From contig JBBRZF010000076.1 in the NCBI GenBank assembly GCA_038236965.1, forward strand, positions 1-14,632: a DNA stretch of 14,632 bases, written 5' to 3'. The notes under the pieces are model-generated. The model searched no databases and was not told the DNA's origin. It saw nothing but the letters and a program-made list of their open reading frames with translations. Below, one piece after another: positions 1-6,185 of the stretch (its first letter is position 1; every line of letters starts with the position of its first letter). Both the position numbers and the translations under genes were made by a program. The stretch is from JBBRZF01 sp038236965. GTDB taxonomy: Bacteria; Acidobacteriota; Terriglobia; Terriglobales; Acidobacteriaceae.

Positions 1-256
1 AATAGTTGATAACTCGACCAATGCTGCTCTTTCCGTGGTAAGGGTACTCAAACGTACGTACCACTGAAATACCCTGACTCGCCTCGAGTTGAACCAAACG
101 CTTTCGGAACCTGGGATACAGTACTCCATTCGGGTAGTTTGGGAGACCTGTTACGACCGATACGGTATGTCCTTTCTGCTGTAATGATTCGGCTAGATCA
201 GATGGCTTAGGAATTGGCTCCGGCGCATAGTACTGTGACAATATCAAGATGCGCAT
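1..256 (-). CDS. WbuB-like GT4 glycosyltransferase, N-terminal fragment (3' end outside window)
   Basis: The minus strand from an ATG at 256 is open to the window edge and encodes 85 residues beginning MRILILSQYYAPEP. It then has a GH-TVSVVTGLPNYPNG stretch (about residues 29-44), a YPRF segment (48-51), a VVRTFEYPYH stretch (65-74) and RVINY at the edge. This order is that of the acceptor-binding Rossmann half of WbuB-type GT4 enzymes, which in E. coli O26-like clusters transfer an L-FucNAc type residue. The UDP-glucose-type donor half with its EX7E motif is not in the window. It follows a FnlC-type 2-epimerase after 109 bases, the same order as fnlC-wbuB, which supports transfer of the L-amino sugar made by the upstream genes. 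No strong ribosome binding site is seen (weak GGTTGG). The frame is open upstream, so a TTG at 265 is an alternative start. Confidence 0.82.
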   Translation of the reverse strand, partial: MRILILSQYYAPEPIPKPSDLAESLQQKGHTVSVVTGLPNYPNGVLYPRFRKRLVQLEASQGISVVRTFEYPYHGKSSIGRVINY

Positions 257-365
257 AGCGACCAACCCGGGCCTAAAAGGGGGTGCGAATAGACCTTCTC
301 AATGCGTCCACCGCGTACTCGCCTACTTCTCATGTCCGGTTTGCGCACATCTAAGTTCAGGAAAT

Positions 366-1457
366 TCAAAGCTGACCATGGCGTAAGTAGCCTGTTACGA
401 TCTTGGTTACAGTTGAGCTCACTTCTTGCGCGAGATATTCGATTGGCGGGGACCAGTGGTTCCGCAGCGCGAGCGCGACTTTGACGGACAACTGAATCTG
501 ATCCGGGTCCGCTCCTGTTAACGAGTTACTCCCGCATTCGATTGTTTCAGGCCGTTCTGTCACGTCGCGTATTGTGACGTTAGCCACACCTAGGATCGAA
601 CATTCCTCCTGAACCGTGCCGCTATCAGAAAGAACACAGGAAGCATTTCGCTCCAAGGAGATAAAATCAAAGAAACCGAAGGGGTCAAGAAAGCGCACGG
701 ATGGCCCGGCGTCGGTAAATCCAGCAGCGACCATTCTCGACCGTGTTCGCGGATGGGTGCTCACAATAACTGGTAAACGGTAATACCGGTGAAGTGCCAC
801 GAAGGAGTCGATCAGTTTACGGAGTCGGTGTTCTACGTCCACGTTTTCTGCGCGATGCATAGTCGCCAGAAAATACTTGCCGGGTGTAAGGTCCAGCGTG
901 TGAAGAATCTGTGACTCGCTAATCTGTGTGTTATAGTGGCGAAGAACCTCGTAAATCGGATTGCCGGTCACATAAATTCGGTGTCCCGGTATTCCCTCTC
1001 GCAACAGATTCTGCCGACTACGCTCGGTATAGGGTAATAGCACGTCACTGGAGTGATCAATTATTCGACGGTTCACCTCCTCTGGAACCCGGTCGTCATA
1101 GCATCTGTTCCCGGCCTCCATGTGATAAACGCTAATACCTAGCCGCTTGACCATAATCGCGGCAAGGCTGCTATTGGTATCCCCTAGCACCAAAAATCTG
1201 TCTGGATTAACCTGCGTCGCCACGGCCTCGATACCGGTTAGGATGGATCCGACTTGTGCACTGAAACTACCACGTACGCCAAGATAGAAGTCGGGCTTGC
1301 GGACCTGTAGCTCATCAAAAAACACTTGGTCCAAGCCGAGATCGTAATTCTGTCCGGTATGGACAACAGTGTGATCACACACTTGGTCAAGTGTATGTAT
1401 TACTCGACTCAACCTAATGATTTCGGGCCGCGTACCAAGAATTGTTAGAACACGCAC
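366..1457 (-). CDS. fnlC/wbjD-like: Non-hydrolysing UDP-sugar 2-epimerase, FnlC/WbjD type
   Basis: This 363-residue protein has the complete GT-B-like fold signatures of the WecB family: GTRPEIIRL (8-16), HTGQNYD (33-39), GDTNSS (92-97), HMEAGNRCYDDRVPEEVNRR (112-131), HRAEN (201-205), STHPR (233-237), SDSGTVQEE (277-285) and an RPE at 302-304. The GTRPEIIRL and MEAGNRC versions point to the FnlC/WbjD branch, which inverts C2 of UDP-L-sugars (UDP-L-PneNAc to UDP-L-FucNAc, or UDP-L-RhaNAc to UDP-L-QuiNAc), more than to plain WecB acting on UDP-GlcNAc. The enzyme should be cytoplasmic. The start is GTG at 1457, four bases after the stop of the RmlD-like gene. An AGGA on the minus strand (1465-1468) sits seven bases upstream and overlaps that stop, suggesting coupled translation. 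Exact sugar is inferred, not shown. Confidence 0.92.
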   Translation of the reverse strand: MRVLTILGTRPEIIRLSRVIHTLDQVCDHTVVHTGQNYDLGLDQVFFDELQVRKPDFYLGVRGSFSAQVGSILTGIEAVATQVNPDRFLVLGDTNSSLAAIMVKRLGISVYHMEAGNRCYDDRVPEEVNRRIIDHSSDVLLPYTERSRQNLLREGIPGHRIYVTGNPIYEVLRHYNTQISESQILHTLDLTPGKYFLATMHRAENVDVEHRLRKLIDSFVALHRYYRLPVIVSTHPRTRSRMVAAGFTDAGPSVRFLDPFGFFDFISLERNASCVLSDSGTVQEECSILGVANVTIRDVTERPETIECGSNSLTGADPDQIQLSVKVALALRNHWSPPIEYLAQEVSSTVTKIVTGYLRHGQL

Positions 1458-1461
1458 ATAT

Positions 1462-2388
1462 TTATCCTAGGACTAAACTATCATAATGAGCTAATTCGTC
1501 GATCATCTGCGGTACGCTAGGTGGCTCCGGATAGCCGGCTGCCGACCAAATGCGGCGGTTAACTTCAGGGTCCTGGGTAGCCAAGGTTCGATCAATCGCC
1601 ATTGCTGATGGCTTCGTCTCGATGTGGAGGTCTGTACGGTTATAGGCCCCACGAAAGCACCGCAGCAAATCCGCCTTGTTGATTGTGCCCGCTGGGACAA
1701 CATGTTGTAGACGCGGCAGAGCAATATCAGCGGCAATCACGCCGCTGCATAGCCGAGCGTAATGGTAGGTTGTTACGCCATTCCACGAATGGTCACCGTA
1801 GCCAGTCAGTTGTGCGCCGCTTGGCTGGCCGAGGAACCAGTCTAGTAGAGAATGGTGAGCCTTCAACTCTGGTCCGATAATGGAACACCGCAGGTGATGT
1901 ATGCCGCCCGGAGTAACCTCACCAAGACTCTTGGTCTTGCCGTAAACGTCACGTGCATCATGTTGGTCGAGTTCCGTGTAATTGCCCTTAACGCCTGAGT
2001 ATACACAATCTGTTGCAATCTGAATAACACGTCTCCCCGTCTCGGAAGCGGCCCTTCCAAGGGCTTGTGGGAAGAGAGCATTTACACGAATCGCGCGCTC
2101 GACTTGTTGGGGATCACTGTCGGCGATGTAAGGTTTAATCACGCCGATGCAGTTGATAGCCCAATCAAACCGATGCAGCAAAGTCGCAAGTTCGGCGACG
2201 GTGCTCTTTTCAGCGTCAAGTGTCAGCCACTCGATGCCTGCCAGCATCTCGTTCTGGAACAGAGGCAAGTTGGTAGACTTTGAAACTGTGGCAGCGATGG
2301 TACAAGTGCTTTGCTTGGCGAAGTAGTCGGTGACCATACTCCCCAGCATTCCCGTTCCTCCAAGTATCAAGATCCGGTGATGTTTCAT
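1462..2388 (-). CDS. RmlD-like NAD(P)-dependent sugar-nucleotide reductase (SDR)
   Basis: The protein has 308 residues from the ATG at 2388. An N-terminal Rossmann motif GGTGMLG (10-16), a TDCVYSG segment (126-132) and YGKTK (149-153, the Tyr-Lys catalytic pair) define an extended SDR of the RmlD class, which reduces C4 of 4-keto-6-deoxy-L-hexose nucleotides. Length matches RmlD (about 300). The same strand and frame stay open upstream to 2727, but that stretch overlaps the cupin gene in another frame, is Arg/Cys-rich and resembles nothing, so ATG 2388 just before the Rossmann motif is chosen. The gene lies 35 bases after the cupin and four bases before the FnlC-type epimerase. In known L-QuiNAc/L-RhaNAc clusters an RmlD-like reductase (WbvR) is paired with a 2-epimerase in this way, so a UDP-linked amino-sugar substrate is likely. 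dTDP-rhamnose synthesis is less likely because no RmlA or RmlB is present here. Confidence 0.85.
   Translation of the reverse strand: MKHHRILILGGTGMLGSMVTDYFAKQSTCTIAATVSKSTNLPLFQNEMLAGIEWLTLDAEKSTVAELATLLHRFDWAINCIGVIKPYIADSDPQQVERAIRVNALFPQALGRAASETGRRVIQIATDCVYSGVKGNYTELDQHDARDVYGKTKSLGEVTPGGIHHLRCSIIGPELKAHHSLLDWFLGQPSGAQLTGYGDHSWNGVTTYHYARLCSGVIAADIALPRLQHVVPAGTINKADLLRCFRGAYNRTDLHIETKPSAMAIDRTLATQDPEVNRRIWSAAGYPEPPSVPQMIDELAHYDSLVLG
1465..1468 (-). promoter_or_regulatory. Ribosome binding site of the 2-epimerase gene
   Basis: AGGA on the minus strand, seven bases before the GTG at 1457. It abuts the TAA stop (1462-1464) of the preceding RmlD-like gene. It supports the GTG start; the ATG at 1459 is in another frame. 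Confidence 0.5.
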
Positions 2389-2423
2389 ATTTGTGCCCAC
2401 GGGTGTAATCTGTAGACTGCAAA

Positions 2424-2864
2424 CTAGCGCTCGACAACCTGCCAGATGTCCCAGTACCGAGCGTCGTATCGCACATCGTCTTTGGCGCTCTGATCGAGCG
2501 TCGCGGTGGAATAAAAGATGATTGTTGTATTTTCCTCTAGAGACATAAAGCCGTTTGCATAGCCTGGGGGTATGTATAAAACCGCGGGGCGATGCGCAGA
2601 AAGGACGAACCGATGAACTATTGAATCCCTGTTCGGTGAGTCCCAGTTGTCTATCCAAACCGCTCCACAGATTACAGCCCCTTGGACGACATAACAGAAT
2701 TTCGCCTCCTCCCGGTGCGCATGCCAAGCGCGGACGCGTCCTCGTTGATGATTAGTTACGACATAAAAGCGCTTGACTCCACTAAAGCGGAAGCCATTAA
2801 CGAAGCTGACCGTGCCTCGGTCATCGACAGCTAGATCGCCCTGGATCAATTCTGGTTCTGTCAT
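2424..2864 (-). CDS. RmlC-like cupin sugar-nucleotide epimerase
   Basis: This 146-residue single-domain cupin carries RAWHAHREEAKFCYVVQG (45-62), in which His48 and His50 occupy the place of the RmlC active-site histidine region, then YIPPGYANGF (97-106), the second cupin motif, and a C-terminal segment with conserved acidic residues (DDVRYD, 129-134). It is shorter than classical RmlC (about 180). Families of this kind epimerise C3 and/or C5 of 4-keto-6-deoxy sugar nucleotides; some relatives (FdtA, WxcM) are 3,4-ketoisomerases instead. The ATG overlaps the stop of the upstream SDR (ATGA, 2861-2864) and has a perfect AGGAGG at 2869-2874, so the two genes are translationally coupled. In FnlB/CapF the equivalent cupin is fused to an SDR; here it is separate. 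Confidence 0.85.
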   Translation of the reverse strand: MTEPELIQGDLAVDDRGTVSFVNGFRFSGVKRFYVVTNHQRGRVRAWHAHREEAKFCYVVQGAVICGAVWIDNWDSPNRDSIVHRFVLSAHRPAVLYIPPGYANGFMSLEENTTIIFYSTATLDQSAKDDVRYDARYWDIWQVVER

Positions 2865-3829
2865 CGGTCCTCCTGCTGATGGGCAAGTTGGTGGTGAGTA
2901 TTAAACATTGAGAGGAAAGACTTGTTGGTATAACGCGGATTGTCGAGATCACGAAATCTGTTCGCATTCAACAGTTCTTTAAACTCCTCAATACCGGCGT
3001 CGATCGAGATGTGCGCCTGAAAACTCAAATCAGTGTGCGCTTTAGTGCTACTGACGCGATAATTGCGGGCGTCCTGAAACGTTATAGGGGTCTGGTCAAT
3101 CACCAAATCTGGAAAGTGGTTCCTAACTTGATACGCTAAATCGACAATGCGAACATTCTGGCGGTGCAAATTGTACGTACCCCGTACCGTGCCGACGACC
3201 TGCTCTACGCATGCTCGTGCGGCGTCACGAACATGAAGCAGCGGGCGGAATTGTTCGCCCCCAAATACGCTGATACGGCCCTGCTGCCAAGCCCTAACTG
3301 TAAGGGTGTTGACGACTAGGTCAAGTCGAACTCGCGAAAAGCAGTCGCTGACGCCGAATAGCGTGCCGAGCCTAAATACGATGGCGTCTTTTCCTTTAAG
3401 GTGTTCTTCTGCGGCGAGCTTAGTAACGGCATATACGGAAAGTGGATCAGTAGGCGACGTCTCTTCGAGGACCCGGCGGTCCTGTGCGCCGTATACCGAG
3501 CAAGTGGATAGGAATACAATTCGACCGTCGAAATGCTCAGCAAGCCAGCGAACCGATTCTTGGTTCACCGCGACGCTGATTTCAGGATTTAGCTGACACG
3601 CTCCGTCCCCGACGAGTGCTGCGAGCCAGATAACTGCATCGGCCCACTGAAGATGCGAGAGCAGATGCGCGGCGTCGCGGATGTCTCCGAAGACGAAAGG
3701 AACGGGTTTTCTGTAACACTCTTCGTAAAGTAATGAATCATAGACGCGGAAGGAATGATTGGTCTGATTTAGGATGTCAGTTACAGCGCCGCCAACATAC
3801 CCGGCGCCGCCGACCACTAAGATGTTCAT
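2861..3829 (-). CDS. Extended SDR, NAD-dependent sugar epimerase/reductase of unassigned substrate
   Basis: The 322-residue protein opens with MNILVVGGAGYVGG (Rossmann motif GGAGYVG, 7-13). It has an acidic residue at the end of beta-2 (Asp31), LAALVGD (69-75), STCSVYG (108-114) and the catalytic pair YAVTK (133-137). A C-terminal NYRVSSTKAHTDLSF stretch (257-270) is of a kind common in sugar-nucleotide epimerases of surface-polysaccharide clusters. The residue after Ser-Thr is Cys rather than the Asp/Glu of 4,6-dehydratases, so a 4-epimerase or 4-reductase is more likely than a dehydratase. Its stop overlaps the cupin start, implying the two act in one pathway. The start is ATG 3829, with only a distant GGAG about 12 bases upstream. 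Substrate cannot be assigned from sequence alone. Confidence 0.85.
   Translation of the reverse strand: MNILVVGGAGYVGGAVTDILNQTNHSFRVYDSLLYEECYRKPVPFVFGDIRDAAHLLSHLQWADAVIWLAALVGDGACQLNPEISVAVNQESVRWLAEHFDGRIVFLSTCSVYGAQDRRVLEETSPTDPLSVYAVTKLAAEEHLKGKDAIVFRLGTLFGVSDCFSRVRLDLVVNTLTVRAWQQGRISVFGGEQFRPLLHVRDAARACVEQVVGTVRGTYNLHRQNVRIVDLAYQVRNHFPDLVIDQTPITFQDARNYRVSSTKAHTDLSFQAHISIDAGIEEFKELLNANRFRDLDNPRYTNKSFLSMFNTHHQLAHQQEDR
2869..2874 (-). promoter_or_regulatory. Strong ribosome binding site of the cupin gene
   Basis: A perfect AGGAGG on the minus strand lies four bases before the cupin ATG (2862-2864), inside the last codons of the upstream SDR gene. It is the best Shine-Dalgarno match I saw in the window and fixes the cupin start. 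Confidence 0.75.
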
Positions 3830-3889
3830 TATTGAAGTTCACTCCGTTGATGCGATCGACATACGAAGTCGGAGCAGAGTTGAGAGATG

Positions 3890-4723
3890 TTAGTCAAGGA
3901 AATGGGGCCAATGTCCGCTCAAGTGCTTTGAGGTGTACGCACCGGTTCCGGCATGCTGCAAAGGGTGCGCACTGCGTTCGGAATAAGGGCCGATGTAGAA
4001 ATTTCCCAAGGGCAGGCCCGTTCCAGCGCCGATAAGACCAGGTGGGGTGCGATCAAAGTACTTTTTCCACCACCGCTCTGAGAAGAACAGAGCGCAATAA
4101 TCTAATCCTACAGCTTCGTCAATAAACAGGTGGCCCGCCGTTGTTAAGTGTTTCCAGATATGAAGCACGCAGGTGTGAAGGCTGAACTCAAGATCGACGT
4201 CAACGTATGCCAATACCACGTGTTCATTCAAATGTGGGAGTGTGTCTTCGAACCATCCCTCAATTAGTACGCAGGAAGAGTAGGCCCCCCAGCGTTGGAG
4301 GTTAACTTTGACTTCGTTAAGCGTTCCACAGTAATCGCCCGCTCTATAAGCGCCGCCTTCTCGATCAAGGGGGCTCGAGGACGGGAGTCCACGAAATGAA
4401 TCAAAAACAAAGAGGCGCCGCCCCGTCATTTCGCAGATCAACGAGAGGTTGACCGCAGTTCCCCCTTTCCACGTTCCACATTCCACGACAATGCCCTCTT
4501 CCTCCGGAGGAAGTTCAAGAAGCTTGAGCGCCATGGCCAGGTGAACCTTGGGATTAGTAGCGGTTGGTATGCGGAGACGGTTTAAATAGAACCTAAACCC
4601 GATATTGATTGCCCTCAGAACGCCAAAGTGGTAAGTCGGGTGGATTTTCGAGGAACTCACAATCGAGAGAATGGCAAAAGGAGCCAATAACAACTCGTAG
4701 AGCAGGGATATCGCTTTGTGCAT
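3890..4723 (-). CDS. TylF/MycF-family SAM-dependent O-methyltransferase
   Basis: The 277-residue protein shows VVECGTWKGGTAVNLS (79-94, the SAM-binding motif I of this family), FVFDSFRGLP (105-114), a GAYRAGDY segment (124-131), EGWFEDTLP (155-163), YVDVDLE (173-179) and LFIDEA (199-204). These match the TylF (macrocin O-methyltransferase) family in order. Family members use divalent metal and methylate sugar hydroxyls; the acidic residues Asp175, Asp177, Asp202 and Glu203 are candidate metal or catalytic ligands. The N-terminus (about residues 7-22) is strongly hydrophobic, so membrane association is possible. In this cluster it probably methylates a sugar of the polymer. The start is uncertain: an in-frame GTG at 4780 adds 19 Arg/Ser-rich residues. 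Neither start has a clear ribosome binding site; ATG was preferred. Confidence 0.85.
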   Translation of the reverse strand: MHKAISLLYELLLAPFAILSIVSSSKIHPTYHFGVLRAINIGFRFYLNRLRIPTATNPKVHLAMALKLLELPPEEEGIVVECGTWKGGTAVNLSLICEMTGRRLFVFDSFRGLPSSSPLDREGGAYRAGDYCGTLNEVKVNLQRWGAYSSCVLIEGWFEDTLPHLNEHVVLAYVDVDLEFSLHTCVLHIWKHLTTAGHLFIDEAVGLDYCALFFSERWWKKYFDRTPPGLIGAGTGLPLGNFYIGPYSERSAHPLQHAGTGAYTSKHLSGHWPHFLD

Positions 4724-4802
4724 CAGGGTTTTACGGAGTGGACGAGCTCTATGTCTCGGACTTGGACGCAATGAACTCACGTGAAATCGCTGGATCTAGG
4801 CC

Positions 4803-4819
4803 TGGCGCCTTCGGCGCCA
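4803..4819. repeat. Perfect 7-bp GC hairpin (TGGCGCC-TTC-GGCGCCA)
   Basis: The two seven-base arms (4803-4809 and 4813-4819) are exact complements with a three-base loop. It lies 23 bases upstream of the possible GTG start and 80 bases upstream of the ATG of the TylF-type methyltransferase gene. No U-run follows in the minus-strand direction, so it is not a standard intrinsic terminator. It could structure the mRNA leader or be chance. Confidence 0.5.
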
Positions 4820-4978
4820 ATTGGTCGTGGAAATATAGCTGGTGCTCAACTGCACCTGGGGCTAACGCAAGCGTTGAGAGAACAGTCTGCCGCCCGGGAA
4901 GTAATTACGAATCGAGGGACGCCAACCGCTTAGGTGATCTCGCTCGATAAGAGGGCCAACCCTCACAAGCGTACGGAC

Positions 4979-4996
4979 GGCTATCTAGATAGAGCC
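4979..4996. repeat. Palindrome CTATCTAGATAG with imperfect GGCT/AGCC flanks
   Basis: Bases 4981-4992 are a perfect 12-base palindrome. Outer GGCT (4979-4982) and AGCC (4993-4996) partly extend the dyad with a two-base offset. It overlaps the weak TAGATA promoter-like hexamer. An operator role is possible but unsupported by any regulator gene in the window. Confidence 0.3.
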
Positions 4997-5096
4997 ATAC
5001 ACCTACGCCAAAGACGACAACTACTTCCACCAGTACAAAATCGGACTAACGTGGCCTACCTTGGCGGTGGACTACTCTCTGAACTCGAGAACCTGA

Positions 5097-6074
5097 TTAA
5101 CACTCCTCGTCAATGTGTTCACGCATATACAAGGCAACCGATTCAATAATATCGTCCAAGGAGCGCGAGAGCCGGTAACCCGTTAGGCGCTGTAACTTCG
5201 CAATACATGGAACGCGCCTATACATATCCTCGAAGCCCGGCCCGTATGCCTCATCGTAAGGTGAAAGTTCAATTGTCGAGAGGGAACCCGTCAAACACCT
5301 CACCCGCTCAGCAAGAGCGATGATCGATACCTCCCGGTCGTTACCAATATTAATAACCTCTCCAACGACCGATTCGGTCTTTGCTATCCGTATTAAAGCC
5401 TCAACGACATCGGTGACGTGCGCAAAACAGCGAGACTGCTTGCCGTCACCGAAAACTGTGAGTGGCTGATTGAGCAGCGCCTGTCGGACAAAAGTTGGCA
5501 AAACCATTCCGTAGCGCCCAGTCTGCCGAGGACCCACTGTATTGAAAAGCCGAACTATCGTGGCCGGCACACGCTTCTCGTGGTAGTACGCAAGCGCAAG
5601 GAATTCGTCAAGCGCTTTCGAGCAAGCGTAACTCCAGCGCCCTTTCACGGTCGCGCCTATTGCAAGATCATCATCCTCATTGAACGGTATTTTCTGACTA
5701 TTACCGTAGACCTCCGACGTTGATGTGAGGACAATGCGCTTGCGCTTCTTCGCCACGGCCCGGAGGACCACCTCCGTACCATGGACATTAGTTTCTATAG
5801 TCCTGACCGGGCTGTCAATGATGAGACGCACGCCGACTGCGGCCGCGAGGTGGAACACGATGTCGGAAGAGTCAACCAACTCCGTAACAACAGGTGCATT
5901 AAAGACGCTATCTATCGCGTAGGAGAAGTTGTGAGCGCCACGCAGGTGAATAATATTGCGCATGGATCCGGTTGAAAGGTCGTCGAGTACTGCAACAGAC
6001 CAACCCTCGGCCAGACAACGCTCCGCAAGATGTGATCCTATAAAGCCAGCACCGCCAGTAATAAGTATGTTCAT
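5097..6074 (-). CDS. UDP-glucuronate decarboxylase-like extended SDR
   Basis: The 325-residue protein starts MNILITGGAGFIGSHL (Rossmann motif 7-13) with DDLSTGS (31-37), LAAAVGV (76-82), STSEVYG (118-124), RWSYACSK (146-153), RLFNTVGPRQTGRYG (175-189) and GDGKQSRCF (209-217). The Ser-Glu pair (120-121), Tyr149/Lys153 and Arg215 match the catalytic Ser433-Glu434, Tyr463/Lys467 and Arg619 positions of the ArnA decarboxylase domain, and human UXS also has SEVYG. It should therefore oxidise and decarboxylate UDP-GlcA to UDP-xylose or UDP-4-keto-pentose. A 4-epimerase role is the main alternative because this subfamily is often misannotated. The start is ATG 6074, with AAGGA about four to five bases upstream. 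Upstream, a 111-base gap separates it from the GT4 gene. No UDP-glucose dehydrogenase is in the window to supply UDP-GlcA. Confidence 0.87.
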   Translation of the reverse strand: MNILITGGAGFIGSHLAERCLAEGWSVAVLDDLSTGSMRNIIHLRGAHNFSYAIDSVFNAPVVTELVDSSDIVFHLAAAVGVRLIIDSPVRTIETNVHGTEVVLRAVAKKRKRIVLTSTSEVYGNSQKIPFNEDDDLAIGATVKGRWSYACSKALDEFLALAYYHEKRVPATIVRLFNTVGPRQTGRYGMVLPTFVRQALLNQPLTVFGDGKQSRCFAHVTDVVEALIRIAKTESVVGEVINIGNDREVSIIALAERVRCLTGSLSTIELSPYDEAYGPGFEDMYRRVPCIAKLQRLTGYRLSRSLDDIIESVALYMREHIDEEC

Positions 6075-6185
6075 GTCATCCTTGCCTCCGTGCGGGAACT
6101 CGCTAAGGTTAGCAGAGGCTAATCAACTGTGGTCCAACACAGGGTGTGCGCGTTGAAGATCCGGCAGTCCCCGGCCTCGCGTCGT

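Larger units (their letters stand above)
4724..5096. other. 373-base non-coding gap with dyad elements
   Basis: No minus-strand reading frame of useful length or recognisable remnant is present: the three frames just after the upstream SDR stop close within about 17 codons. The plus-strand frames crossing it run into the flanking genes and look like nothing known. It holds a strong GC hairpin (4803-4819), a 12-base palindrome (4981-4992) and a smaller inverted repeat, AACGC-AA-GCGTT (4863-4874). A promoter-like TTGGCG (5006-5011), 18 bases, TAGATA (4982-4987) arrangement on the minus strand overlaps the palindrome, but this is weak. No T-tract follows any hairpin on the minus strand. The gap separates the transferase block from the L-sugar block, so an internal promoter here would be sensible. 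Confidence 0.5.

Noticed and set aside
2389..2727. Possible 113-residue N-terminal extension of the RmlD-like protein in the same frame
   Set aside because: It overlaps the well-supported cupin gene in another frame, is Arg- and Cys-rich, and is not needed: the Rossmann motif follows directly after ATG 2388 and the 308-residue length fits RmlD.
4609..5149. Two plus-strand open frames (113 and 71 codons) spanning the 4724-5096 gap
   Set aside because: Most of their length lies antisense to the flanking genes or is of odd composition; no motif or start signal supports them.
6127..6142. Small hairpin CTGTG-GTCCAA-CACAG between the second GT4 and the decarboxylase-like SDR
   Set aside because: Only a five-base stem and no T-tract on the minus strand, so it is not a terminator.
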